From Hydractinia symbiolongicarpus (lineage: Eukaryota > Cnidaria > Hydrozoa > Anthoathecata > Hydractiniidae): a DNA stretch of 60,000 nt. The first letter of the stretch is position 1, and every line of letters starts with the position of its first letter. Below, in pieces: positions 44,601 to 55,068 of the stretch. The translations under genes and the position numbers were made by a program. The stretch is from positions 14,448,001 through 14,508,000 of the forward strand of contig NC_079876.1 in assembly GCF_029227915.1 (NCBI RefSeq). Direction: 5' to 3'. Under the pieces are notes generated by a model. That model searched no databases, was not told the DNA's origin, and saw only the letters and a program-made list of their open reading frames with translations.

Positions 44601-47600
44601 GTATTTCCAGCTTTAATGATGTACAACAGTGGCTCGTTAGAGATAGTTGAGAACTTCTGTTACTTAGGTGATATGTTGGGCAGTGAAGGGGGTGTTGGAT
44701 GTGTTACTTGCAGGATAGGTTCTGCTTGGAAAAAGTTCAGAGAGTTACTTCCTTTGTTGACTAGCAGAGTCCTGTCAATTGACGTAAAAGGTAGGTTGTA
44801 TGAGGCCTGTGTAAGAATTGTTAGGTTGTACGGTAGTGAGACATGGGCAGTGAAGCAGGAAGATCTTGACCGTTTAGAAAGGAATGATATGAGAATGGTT
44901 AGGTGGATGTGTAACGCCAGTCTGAGAGACAGAAAGAGTACAAATGAGCTAAGAAGCAGGCTAAGTCTCCGTAGAATTAAAGATGTTATCCAGATAAGAA
45001 GATTGAATTGGGTGGGGCACTTGGAAAGAATGGGGGAGGATAATTGGGTAAGAAAGTGTAGAGACTTGATAGTTGCTGGGGCAAAGCCTGAAGGCAGACT
45101 GAGAAAGACTTAACAGGAGGTTATAAGGACAGACTTGATACAGAGGAAGTTGAGTTTAGATCCAACACAGTCTAGATCAGATTGGAAGAGGGTCATTAAT
45201 ATACCCCGTCCAACCCATGCTAGCATGGAAAACGAACGTTAAGCCGAGAATGATGATGATGATAAAGAAGTTACGACGTAAAGACAATTACTTTCTTTTT
45301 TTTATGAAAATTTTAAACGTCTTGGAACTATTTCTTAATGAAACTGTGTTTTTACACATTGAATGGCATAAAAATATGTAGAACCAAACTTTTGTGTAAC
45401 CTCTTCTAAAAATACAAATATGCCAGGAAATATTTTTTAATTGCCTTACGTCAACAAACCCAGGAACCTCTCCTCCAATTCCCCATAATCAAGTATAAGC
45501 ATTCTTAAAAGCCCGACTTCTCCTCCTTGATGACATAATATATGATTGATGATCCCTTATTTGAAACTCTTTGTCGTTAGGTTTATGATTACCTTCTTTG
45601 ACAATTAAGGTTGTTGACATTTTTACCTATCAGTTGTTTATATATTGCAACTTCATCTATTACCTTTCACCATTCATTATATTTCTTGCTTCGCATGTGC
45701 AATATGGTTTCTAAACTACATTCTTTAACATCATTCACATTTGTTTAACTGAGAAATATCAAAAATTTTGAAATAAAAAAGTATGGGACTTTTTACTTCA
45801 AATTTAGGCAAAAATTACTTTAAATTAATTAATTCGCACTACACGCACAAAAAATTTGCCATCGCATAAGTCATGCACATATGAAATTTTCAAATAAGAT
45901 AAGGATGCGTCATGATTCTTGTGCGTGAAGTATTCTTATCTTAGCCTCGTGTTTTTTTTTATGATGGTAGATTTCACATTATTTGATTCGTAAAAATAAC
46001 CTAAATTGGATTATCCCATGAAACCCCCCCCCCCCCCCCCCCCCCAAAAGAGCATGAATAAAACCCATTTTTCTCAAAACATAGTAAATTGGCACTAATT
46101 AATTCCGCAATGGTGAGGAAACGTGCTAATTAGTTCCTCACTTTTATTTTATTTTTATTTTTACCCTCAAGTTATGTTGTTTTGTAAGAATATATTTTTA
46201 AAAGACGAAAAAGGATTTGGTAAACAACTCAAGATTTAAGTGGAACTAGTCGTTAGCCCGTGGAAAAATCCACGGGTTAGCCCGTCCCAGCTAAGCTACC
46301 ATTTTGCGTGACAGACGAACGGACGGACGGACGGACTTTCGGCATGCTTGAATTTAAAAGAACTAAAAGTGTTACTCCAAGTGGTACTCCAGGAGCTAAG
46401 TCCTTAGCACATGAACTTAACACAATTTTAAGTTTCAAAGGAATCAGAATTGAATACCACTAACATTTTTGAGACTAAAAATAGTTTAGGTGAGAAAGTT
46501 TATTTTTCAGATGAGGTGCAACCAGGTATGCACTTTGATGTTACGCTGTAAGAAACAAGCCCCCTAGGCAAGGGTAACCTTTCCAGCATGGCCTGTACTT
46601 TGTAACCCCGCTATTTGTATATCATAAAACAACATCAAAAAGTGACAGTTAATTAGCCTCGTGTTGTTTACCATCCATAAAATTAGCCGGTAGCCCTTTT
46701 TAGTTCGTCAGTTGAATTGCGCACTCACCAATGAAAACACTTTATTTAGCTTTGCACATGGATAATTTAAAAATGGATTCCAGATCGTAAAAATTTTGAA
46801 GAGAACCCTGTCTTCTTTCTACTTATTTTTAAGAAAAGTGTTGTATTGTTTAGGCAACCGGAACTTCAAGCATATTTTTTGTAGGGTAATAATGTTTTTT
46901 GGTGTAAGCTCAGATTTATGAATTGCATTTTTGATTCATCTGATCAGATAAACAGGTTGATTTTTTTGAATTTTTTGAAAAAATTTGGATCCTTTTAAAG
47001 TCGCTTCAAATCTGCTCGAATTTTGAGGATTAATTTTTAGCAATTCCATATTCCATGATCCTTTAAATGTGCTGACGAAGTTAGAAAGGTATGAGAAAGG
47101 GACGAGCATTGAAAAAAGATTGTCTTGAAATGAGTGGGTGTTGTTGGATAACTAGGCTCTTCACAAGGGGAACATGAAAACACAACAGTGAAAATAGTGC
47201 AGAATAAGTTAGTTCATGGTAAGCAGATAGTATAACAGTGTTTTTGGTTTGAAGTCTTTGTTGCAGTTTGTCCTCATTGTATCGAAAACGCTGTATGGTG
47301 ATCAGAAGGGCAGCAAAGTTGAGAATTTTAATGAAACATGGACACCCACCTTTATCTTTCACTACGCATGCATACATAACATAAAGAAAAACTACCAACA
47401 ACCGTGGTGGAGGGTACAGTACATTGTATTCATATAACGCAATACACCCATTAACACTCCTTCATGGTTATCATCTGTTTTTTATTAAACAGATTGACGT
47501 GGATTGGATATACCCAGGACATGGACTGATAACCATGGGTTATTCAATGTTAGTTGCCTACAAAGAAAATCTGGAGTTGTGTTTCAACAAAAAAACAAAA

Positions 47601-48218
47601 AAGCTGTCTAAGAAAAGAATATATTTAGTTTTGAAAGATAATTTTTATGGTAATCCCCATGCGCGCAGATTCACTAAATCAAAGACGCTGGAATTGTATA
47701 ATCTTCTAAACAACATGTCTTCTACTGGTACATACACACTAGATATGCTGGCTAGCATGACACGCGATCAATTACGAACTATCGTCCCACTCATGGAACG
47801 CCGCGAACCTCATTCTTCATACGAGTTCGAGTACTCTTATTTTACACCTGAAGATATTCACCGAATCCTGGAAATAACAGCCCAGCAAGATGGTGGCGTA
47901 GTAGTTAAGGGTAAATTCGTTGCTCATTATTTACAGAGTGGTGGTAGTATAAAATTTGCTGAAAGATTTTGGGAGCGATTCGCAGGTTTGGAATTGCAGG
48001 TGCGATTTTCAGACTACGCGAAAAGGTTTGAAGATGCGGTGAAGTTTTACGAGTATTACAGACAACACGAAGTTGAGAATGAGGAAGAGATTGATTATGA
48101 AGAAACGAATCGCATTCCAAAAAGTGAATTCGTATCTTCGCCAAGAAATATGAAGGCGGACTTTCAAAATGCCGTTGAAGAAGATGAATTGTATAGAAAA
48201 AACAAGAATGAACTTTGA
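41275..48218 (+). CDS. JmjC/cupin-8 type 2-oxoglutarate oxygenase, isoform with exon 4a
   Basis: Spliced from 41275-41637, 42111-42302, 43781-44046 and 47493-48218, all with GT/AG ends and matching phases (2-1-1-0), giving about 515 residues. The N-terminal exon is missing. The JmjC fold is clear: NPRDFMEKYVLPRKPLVFRG, VDMWINSGGARSILHKDAFN with the metal-binding H-x-D (HKD), and LPSQMWHVVHSHGDQNIAVA with the distal His. Such enzymes use Fe(II) and 2-oxoglutarate to hydroxylate or demethylate. The C-terminus KNEL fits the ER-retrieval pattern [KRHQSA]-[DENQ]-E-L, so an ER-lumen protein hydroxylase (compare JMJD8) is likelier than a histone demethylase. A signal peptide should lie in the unseen first exon. 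The substrate is unknown. Confidence 0.82.
41909..41949. repeat. Near-perfect 19-bp inverted repeat in a JmjC intron
   Basis: GTGGCCAAGCCACCACAAA and its reverse complement (one mismatch) are separated by TTC. The tight loop argues against a miRNA precursor; a collapsed palindromic MITE is likelier. Confidence 0.65.
42111..42302 (+). CDS. JmjC gene exon 2 with the HKD metal site
   Basis: Acceptor TTTACAG, donor GTAAGA, 192 nt, phase 1 at both ends. It encodes CGDLSTNFVEVDMWINSGGA, then RSILHKDAFNTINCVVNGSK. HKD supplies two of the three Fe(II) ligands, and the downstream Lys-rich strand is where the 2-oxoglutarate-binding residue is expected. Confidence 0.85.
43781..44046 (+). CDS. JmjC gene exon 3 with the distal histidine
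   Basis: Acceptor CTGCATAG, donor GTTGGT (weak), phase 1 to 0. It encodes GGYSLINPEKVDFEKFPK, VKAGDCLYLPSQMWHVVHSH and GDQNIAVALLFNQFHE. The His of MWHVVHS is the third metal ligand. It ends AIPLDQ. Confidence 0.82.
44225..45265 (+). mobile_element. 5'-truncated copy of the PHD-finger LINE in a JmjC intron
   Basis: Same family as 58379-60000. It begins within the RT near the YADD region (here LLFADDLVLIAESMEELVE). A PHD-like finger (CGVCRKG, CQTCKHWVHKKC, CKRC) and the C-terminal part (YGSETWAVKQEDLDRLERND, RRLNWVGHLERMGEDNW) follow. A 20-nt deletion after the finger shifts the frame and a stop follows LRKT. The 3' end is CCATGCTAGCATGGAAAACG, then (ATG)n-like DNA. It has the same sense as the host gene and lies in intron 3. 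Confidence 0.85.
45266..47492. other. Rest of JmjC intron 3, with low-complexity tracts
   Basis: It contains a run of over 20 C at about 46024-46046, a (GGAC)n tract near 46318-46335 and a hairpin CCCGTGGAAAAATCCACGGG at 46258-46277 next to GTTAGCCCGT words. No exon was recognised. Confidence 0.45.
47493..48218 (+). CDS. JmjC gene terminal exon 4a (C-terminus KNEL)
   Basis: Acceptor TTAAACAG, phase 0, 241 codons and a stop. It starts IDVDWIYPGHGLITMG; FNKKTKKLSKKRIYLV, QQDGGVVVKGKFVAHYLQSG and an acidic tail follow. The QDGG segment before KGKF resembles a degenerate EF-hand loop, as in some ER proteins. It ends in an ER-retrieval tetrapeptide. It shares about a third of its residues with exon 4b, which lies 1 kb downstream. 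Confidence 0.78.
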   Translation: MDVDWIYPGHGLITMGYSMLVAYKENLELCFNKKTKKLSKKRIYLVLKDNFYGNPHARRFTKSKTLELYNLLNNMSSTGTYTLDMLASMTRDQLRTIVPLMERREPHSSYEFEYSYFTPEDIHRILEITAQQDGGVVVKGKFVAHYLQSGGSIKFAERFWERFAGLELQVRFSDYAKRFEDAVKFYEYYRQHEVENEEEIDYEETNRIPKSEFVSSPRNMKADFQNAVEEDELYRKNKNEL

Positions 48219-49178
48219 ATCCTTAACAATAGGTTTTTCTCTCTTAAATTATTTCTTAAAAAAGTTAGATCGGACTATAGTTCTGTAAGCATTCGTTTTT
48301 GCTTATTTAAATGTATGTTTGTAGATTGTTAACATCCCACTGGATATATTTGTTCGAAATACTGAAAGTTTTAAAAACTTGAGATTTAGTCGAGATTTTA
48401 AATTTCCCTCAGCAATCCTAAAGCAAAAAAGGTGTCGAAGAATTTGAATTTTAGAGTTTTGAAAATTGTATGTAATGCAGAAATAGTGGCATATGTGACT
48501 GTGTGCCTTTTTATTATTGATTGATTGATTGATTGATTGATCCACGCTAAATTTACCGTAACAATCATTCGTCTGATGTTCATACAAAATTTAAAACAAA
48601 ATTTCTTTAAATATCAGAAACATCTTTGATCACCTGGTTTTTGAGTTCAACGTTTTGCCAAAAATAATTATGCACTTTTATTTCTTAACTATATACTAAA
48701 ATTTAGTTTTCATTGAAAAAAATTACGTTTTTGATTTTGGTTTGCTGATTTCGAAAATCGTCAAAAATCCCACTTCAGTCAATCGCATACAAAATTCTGT
48801 GTCAAAGTTTCTCCTCTAAAGGTATTGGGAATTTCTGGAATTGGGAACATGCAACAGTGAGCCTAAAAGAATAGACAGAGCTGTTTTTAAAAACAGTAAT
48901 AATTTTTCAGGACTTCTTTGTTCTGGATATCAGGCTGACATAACCGGTAAGAAATTTCGTAGCAACAATCAAAGAAAATTAACATCACGTTATCTAGACA
49001 ACCGCCTAAGATATCAATCCTGTTACAGGCTGAACGCTAAGCAGAATGTATAGGTTAAAACTTTATAGTCTCTGGCATTGCTTGGCCGGGGTTTAAACCC
49101 AAGACCTTCCGCACTAGAGGCGAACTCTCTACCATAAGGCCACTTTTTTACTTATTATTTTTTTATTTTCATTTTTAG
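48219..49178. other. 3' region of exon 4a and intron before exon 4b
   Basis: AT-rich, with a (GATT)n microsatellite near 48517-48540 and a tRNA-like segment just before exon 4b. No clear poly(A) signal could be singled out for exon 4a. Confidence 0.4.
49075..49143 (-). repeat. tRNA-like sequence (SINE head or tRNA pseudogene)
   Basis: The minus strand reads AGTGGCCTTATGGTAGAGAG (box A-like), then GCCTCTAGTGCGGAAGG and GGGTTTAAACCCC (box B-like). Only about 5 acceptor-stem pairs (TGGCC/GGCCA) are possible, so a working tRNA is unlikely. Confidence 0.5.
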
Positions 49179-49943
49179 GTGGACCCAGATTGGAAGTATG
49201 CCGGCTTTGGTCGTATGTCGATGGGTAATGCTGAGTTGCCCATGTATTGGGAGCAAATAGAGGGATTCTTTAACAAAAAAACGAACACGCTTTCTAAGAA
49301 GGCGATTTATAAGGTATCATTGAGTGTACTTATTGGTTTCCAGAACGCAAAAAAGATTGCTAAATTACGTACAAATGCGATATTTGAGAAGCTTAGTAAG
49401 TTAAACCCCGGTGGCGCGGTCACATTTGAAATGGTTAAAAACCTACCAAAGGATGAAATACGAGAGATGATAAACGAGTACATGGAACCACCCGTAGCAT
49501 CGAATTCATGTGACCACGAGTATTTTCATTTTTCTTCGGATTTAATTACAGAGATAGTTGAGCGGTTGGCGAAATCTAATAACGGTGTTGTCTTTAAAAA
49601 AGATTTTATTGAGAGTTATCTCCAGAGTGGCGGACATATCAAGATAGCGGAAGAAATGTGGAGTAAATATGGTGGAGATAAAGAAAGTGTTCAACTAGAA
49701 GGTTCGGAGGAAAATTTGGAAAAAGCTCTGGAGAAATTCGAATTTTTTAAATCTGAAGAAGATGGGGAAGAAGACGAAGAAAAGCTGTCGGATAGAAACG
49801 ATATCATTGGCGGGTTTAAGTCGGAGGAAAGAAGAATGAAGCCGGACTTCAAAGATGACGAATCGGCGACTGATAAAACGTCGACGGGAAAAGAAACACC
49901 GACGTCGGAAAAGAAACAAGAGCAGCCGAAAGAAGAGCTTTAA
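49179..49943 (+). CDS. Alternative terminal exon 4b of the JmjC gene (C-terminus KEEL)
   Basis: Acceptor ATTTTTAG, phase 0, 254 codons and a stop. It starts VDPDWKYAGFGRMSMG and repeats the plan of exon 4a: FNKKTNTLSKKAIYKV, SNNGVVFKKDFIESYLQSGG, IKIAEEMWSKYGG and a long acidic Lys/Glu tail ending PKEEL. It can replace 4a after LDQ in exon 3, giving a protein of about 528 residues that also fits the ER-retrieval pattern. Both exons are followed by TTAACAATAGGT in the 3' region (48223-48234, 50024-50035), which supports tandem duplication. A separate gene copy reduced to its last exon is the alternative. Confidence 0.7.
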   Translation: MDPDWKYAGFGRMSMGNAELPMYWEQIEGFFNKKTNTLSKKAIYKVSLSVLIGFQNAKKIAKLRTNAIFEKLSKLNPGGAVTFEMVKNLPKDEIREMINEYMEPPVASNSCDHEYFHFSSDLITEIVERLAKSNNGVVFKKDFIESYLQSGGHIKIAEEMWSKYGGDKESVQLEGSEENLEKALEKFEFFKSEEDGEEDEEKLSDRNDIIGGFKSEERRMKPDFKDDESATDKTSTGKETPTSEKKQEQPKEEL

Positions 49944-51119
49944 GTAACGTGGCACTTGCATGCGTTTTGCGGTTTGTTTAAAGTTGTGGTTGGTTTGGAT
50001 CTTAGACGATTATTAACTCAGAATTAACAATAGGTATTGCCTTCATCTTTTCACAACATTCCGCAAAATAGTTTATCATAAATGCTCTTAAAATTTTAAC
50101 TTTAGGGTGGGCGCTAATTCGAGAGGGGCGGTAAATCGAGAGAAGCGCTTTTTTAAATAAAATTAATTTTTGTGTTATGTTAAGTCTTTCATTTTAGGAA
50201 ATTGTAATGGTCGTGAAATATAAAAACAGGAGTTTTTTTTTTAATTTCCAAAACAATAAATAAGCGCCTACTTTTTCTTAGCAATATGCTCAATTGACCG
50301 ATCCTACGCCTTTATTTAGGGCGCTTATAAAAAAATTACAAAACAGGGCGGGCGTTTTTTGAGATTGGGCGCATTTGGGGTACATAAATGAGATTGTATT
50401 TCACTAATTAAGCAATCGTGTTAATAAAAAAACGAAAAATTGTCCTACGAACGAGGTTGAAAATAATTTTCGTCACGAATGAGTATTATTTTACGTTTTT
50501 GAAACGTTTTCAATCTCATTATATTTCCCTTTAAAAGTTCTTAGAAGTAACGTGATTGTATTTTGTAATTTTTTTTTTTGGTAAATTTTTTCTATTTGTT
50601 CTTATTTTTATAATTCACGTATTTAAATGTCATTTTGGCTGTACATATTTTAATATTAGAAAGAAACAAATCATAAGTATTTTTATGTGCAGTGCATTCA
50701 ATAATATATCGCTACCAACTTCTTCCTTAGGATTCTTCTTCGCCTATGATATTACTACGAACCCTGGGGACAAAGTTTAGATCATAAGCTGATGTTTTTT
50801 CATCTCATATCTTAAAAACTATCGTCTGCAATCTGTCGCAAATGTTCTAAGAATGCTTTATAAAAGAAATCGTTTGCGGGATAAAAGAACGGAATTGCAA
50901 ACATTTCTGATAAAAAGTGCGAAGTAATCAACCTCGTTTCCAGGACTTGTTAACAAGTAATGGAGTATTCTTAAATAGCATTATTGTATACTGACAGTTT
51001 CTAAACAAAGTGGGTTTTATGCTGAAATCACAGAAAGATTGTAAACAAGAATAAATATAAAATAAATATGTTCGCCCTCGTTTTAAAAATGCCCAAAATT
51101 ATAATTACCCTACTACCCC
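49944..51119. other. 3' region of exon 4b and intergenic DNA
   Basis: AATAAATAAG near 50257 is a possible poly(A) signal for exon 4b. The region repeats words such as GGGCGC and CGAGAG(G/A)GGCG, hinting at a GC-marked repeat. No gene was recognised. Confidence 0.4.
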
Positions 51120-51453
51120 GTTTTTTGGACTTTTTTGCTAAAATTTGTCTTGCGAAACTTTAAAAAAAGCCAATCGCGAAAGTTTATTCAGTACAAACTT
51201 TCTAAATTGTCGATTGCGAAAGTTTATCCACTAAAATTTTTTAAAGAAAATTCTGGTTTTAAAGGTTATTTCTTGACTCACCCTCACTTAGCTTGCCCTC
51301 CCGATATAAAAAAGAGACAACTGGCGCCAAGAACCAAGGAACTTGCAGGAACTTAGAAGTAAACAAAAGCAATGATGTTTCAAACGTATGTATTTAAAAA
51401 AAATTAATTAAGGACAACAATCTTTTTCTTTTATTGTTTACCTTATTGTATCT

Positions 51454-51753
51454 TCACGACGAAACATGTCTCGAATATAATGACTTCGGCTGTTTTGCCT
51501 TTCTTGGTTTCTTTTTTTCAATTACAGTTTCCATTGAATCAGCAGTCTCATTTAATGTTAATGATACCTCGACGTCACCAAACAAAATCGAGCCTAAGAT
51601 GGTTGGTGGGTTTGGTTCACTGTAAACAGTCTCTACAATTTCCATTAAACGAGCCATTGTTTGTTTTTTAAGGTGGGACACATTTGAACTACTATACTGT
51701 ATGGAATTTACAAGCCACTTTGAACCAATCTTCTTTCGTGAATAGATGCTCAT
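51454..51753 (-). CDS. Unrecognised 99-codon ORF inside the transposon
   Basis: The frame reads smoothly: SRKKIGSKWLVNSIQYSS, MARLMEIVETVYSEPNPPTI, GSILFGDVEVSLTLNE, then a basic tail KKKPRKAKQPKS. No family was recognised. It runs opposite to the transposase. It could be a captured exon or a chance frame. Confidence 0.25.
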   Translation of the reverse strand: MSIYSRKKIGSKWLVNSIQYSSSNVSHLKKQTMARLMEIVETVYSEPNPPTILGSILFGDVEVSLTLNETADSMETVIEKKKPRKAKQPKSLYSRHVSS

Positions 51754-52199
51754 ACTGCTGATATTCTATTTCCCCTATCCAGTATAAATTTTAAGCACTC
51801 TGGAGAGCTCACGCGGCTAATGCTTGTCATCTTCCTTACAAGTCTTAATCGCAAAAATGTCAAAAGCAATTCCCCCTCGCTTTAGAGACCAATATTTTTG
51901 TAGTAATGAAATCCAAGTACAGCGGCGTCAAATTCTTTGATCATCATATTGACTTTGAAACAAGCGCACGAGTTATCAGCTAAATGGAATTCTTACGGTT
52001 TTTCCAAATACAGTAGAGTCTCTACAATTCGAACGCTAATGGAGACAAAAAGATCTGCAAAGAGCCAGAATGTGTAACGAAAATAATACCGTCCTTGGTG
52101 CAGTCGATTTTTCGTTAGTGAAAGAAGAAACTGTAAAACTTCAGTCTTCGTCTTCTACCTACATTAAATGGACCGATAAAAAACGATATTCCATATAAA

Positions 52200-53420
52200 A
52201 ATATGCCTCTGAGAATGGAAATGCAGCCACGGTACGACAATTTATTATGGAATTTCCTAAGCTTAAAGAGAGTACAGTGGGAGAATTTAAGAAAACATAT
52301 GAGAACAACTCCAGGAACAAAAAAGAAACACGTCGAACCAAAGAAATCCATCTCAAAATACGAATCGAAACCTGGGAGAACTTTAATATTGGGGAAATTC
52401 GATTTAATGGTGCAAAGCTGCATTCAAGGCATGAGTAACCGCGGTGCTGTCATCACCTGGTCTGTTGCTAATGCTGCCGCCAAAGAATTGTTAAGAAAAT
52501 ACCCAGGCGTTATCGGTGATATAGATGTCGACTCTTCCTCCTGGGCATAAAGTTTATTTCGTCGAATGGGATTTTCCCGACGCCGAAAGACATCAGCCAA
52601 AGTATTCCAACAGCAGTACGAAAAAAGATCGAATACATTTTTCTGTATGAAATTGTTTCGAAGGTAGAGAAGTATGCGATTCCTGATTCCTTGATAATAA
52701 ACTTCGATCAGACTCCCCTAAAGCTTGTCCAGTGTGGAAGCAATACACTCTATTGGGAGAATTTCTACCAATTCAACTGATTTATGGAGGTGAGACAACA
52801 CAAAGTTTGCCTCGTTATAAATTTCCAGTTGATTTCTCACTGAGTGTAAATGAGAAACACCTTTCCAACAGGAAGGAATCCGTAAAATTCTTAAAAGAAA
52901 TCATTGTACCATATGTCGAAAACGTACACGAATCGCAAAACGTCGGCGGTGACCAGATGGCTCTGGTCATAATGTATGTCTTCACAGGGCAGATGACTGA
53001 AGTTAAGGAGGTTCTTTGAGAAAACAAGGTTTTGGTTACCAATGTACACGATTTTACCAAAACCTGGATTTAACTGTAAATGGAAGTGCCAAACGGTTTA
53101 TCGCAAATAATAATTGGTATAATAATTGGTATGCCGACCAAATTGCTACCGAGTTGGAGTCAGGCAAGTCGTTAGTGCACCTTTCAACATTGAAGCCTTT
53201 GCATGGTTGGGTGATTGCGTTTTACAACTACATAACATCAGCCGATTGTAAAGACATTATTAATGGATGGAAAGCTGCTAGAATATGCGACGCCATTGTA
53301 CTTGGATTAAGTTAGCTACCGATGATAGTTCCTTTCCATGATATTGATTCCTTGATCGAACAAGACCCTACCTTAGTGGCTTTGAATCTGGACGTCGCTT
53401 GCAGATTTGATTAAGAGGAG
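52200..53420 (+). pseudogene. Pogo-like DDE_1 transposase relic
   Basis: Segments in order: GVIGDIDVDSSSWA and FRRMGFSRRRKTSAK (end of the DNA-binding part), then INFDQTPLKLVQCG (first catalytic Asp). LPIQLIYGGETTQSLPRYKF, VNEKHLSNRKESVKFLKEII and VIMYVFTGQM follow; in the last the second Asp of the family's I-M-D-V-F is Tyr. LDLTVNGSAKRFIANNNW, LKPLHGWVIAFYNYITSADC and INGWKAARICDAIVLGLS complete it. Frames shift several times and a stop follows SSSWA. Inactive by both frame loss and active-site change. Confidence 0.75.
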
Positions 53421-53800
53421 CGGAATGCTTATAGCCGAGTTACTGGCGAAGATGACGATACAACGATGCATGGTAGCCGAAAGAAGACGAGCTTAGAAAT
53501 GTGTTGATCTTTTTTGTGATTTTGACGATAAACCCAATTTGTAAATAGAAGTTTTTACATACCATAAGAAATAAAATTACATCGTTAAAAAACATATCTT
53601 CCTTTTTCTATCATAAGGAATATAGGCCACTTTTTTATAAAAGGACATAACAAATAAGTTCAAAATCACGAATCGCGAAAGTTTATCTCGCCAAAACTTT
53701 CCAATATCAGATTTCGCGAAAATTTATCTCGCGAAAATTTTTCAATTTGTAGATTTGCGAAAATTTATACAAAAAATTTCGCGAGTTTATGGACTCAATT

Positions 53801-54960
53801 CCAGGACGTGGTCCCTTTTTGCATAACAGACTGCCAGACAATTTCTTTGTCAGACCTATCAATAAGCGCCGAGCTCATAGGAGACAAAAAGCCCTGGCGA
53901 CATGGTTGCTGTTTAACCTACCCCTGTGTGTTGAATCGTGAGTCGCAGCATCACTGTGAATAAGTCAAAAACCTCGTTCCCAGCTTCTGATGTCTCTTTC
54001 CGTCATCCAGATATAAAAAAGAGACAATAAAGGTTCTCGATAAGTCACTGATTATAGCAGATTTGCTATTTAACCCCTATATTTAGTTTCGCTATCTTTT
54101 ATAAATGTTTCGACTTCTCGGTTTTTTGTACATTTAGTGGAAAACACAAAAGGGATGAATCGTTTTTCTAGCTTGTTTTGTGGAGATTTTGCGGAAAACG
54201 TTCATAATACAAACGACAAGCGAACAACAGTTTTTGCAACGGATCAATGAAGTGAAGCCTTCACGCAGAGCCTATTCGCCGATGCCGTCAAGTAAGCTTC
54301 GACTTGAGGCAAAAACCCTGGGGACAAGAATGACGTACTAGGAGTACAGGGAAACCTCTCTTTCACTTGTATGCGCTTCACAGAGGTTCTTCCCAAAATG
54401 GTTCATATTGCTATAAAAAGTTGCTCTTGGGTGTTCATGTAAATTGACAACTGTGTTTAAGAGGCTTTGGGGAAAAAACGAGCCTAAAGACAATATATTG
54501 TTTGTATTAAATTCGCTATATTTAATTTAAAAACCCACAAAGTAAAACATTATTTAAGTAAAATATAAATAAACCTCAAAACAAGACAAGAATTGTTTTA
54601 TAAACACATTGTTGGTTGTTTCCGCTATGAAGGGTTCACTTCTATGGGCTGTTGCAAATTCAACCTTAAAACGACATCCACAACAAGGCGACTCCTATAA
54701 AGTGTTTGCTAACTAGAAGTCTTATTATGAGAGTTTGGCCGTCAGTTCATCCGGTCCAAAGAAAATGTTCTTTGTAAAGATATCCGCTATAAAGGATATT
54801 CGTTCTGATGAGGTTCACACTGGATATGTTAGCCACAGGGGCTCAGGAATGCTTCCGGGTCACAAAAAGCGCGCGACTCCAGCATATTTTTGCTTCCTAA
54901 AAACCATGCTTTGACTTGTTTATCCAAACCTCCTTCAGTCTTTCGAAAGAGCGAAACAAG
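53801..54960. other. Upstream region of the transportin gene
   Basis: Mostly AT-rich. GATATAAAAAAGAGACAA occurs both at 51303-51320 and near 54010, a short repeat flanking the transposon region. A GC-richer patch (GCGCGCGACTCC) about 90 bp before the transportin ATG may be its core promoter. Confidence 0.35.
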
Positions 54961-55068
54961 ATGGAGGCGCTAAATTGGCAGCCTGACCAGCAAGGCTTGG
55001 AACAAATTTTACAACTGCTTAAAGAAAGCCAGAGTCCAAACACTGAGACTCAACGGGCAGTACAACAA
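54961..55068 (+). CDS. TNPO1: Transportin-1 (karyopherin beta-2), first coding exon
   Basis: The ATG opens 36 codons: [20 protein letters not shown], then [16 protein letters not shown], followed by GTATCT in phase 0. This closely matches the N-terminus of animal transportin-1, whose first HEAT repeat contains W[20 protein letters not shown]. Transportin carries PY-NLS cargoes such as hnRNP A1 into the nucleus under Ran-GTP control. The remaining exons were not found in the window, so intron 1 must be over 4.9 kb. Confidence 0.85.

Larger units (their letters stand above)
51120..53800 (+). mobile_element. Decayed pogo-like (DDE_1) transposon
   Basis: Both ends carry clusters of the subterminal words TCGCGAAAGTTTATC and (G)CGAAAATTT (about 51150-51250 and 53670-53790), oriented towards the transposase. 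The transposase relic fills 52200-53420. The exact ends are uncertain. An unrelated minus-strand ORF of unknown origin lies at 51454-51753. Confidence 0.6.

Noticed and set aside
47081-47401. 106-codon minus-strand ORF in the JmjC intron
   Set aside because: No recognised family and no splice support, and it runs opposite to the host gene.
49075-49143. Functional tRNA gene
   Set aside because: The acceptor stem pairs only partly and the anticodon arm is not clean.
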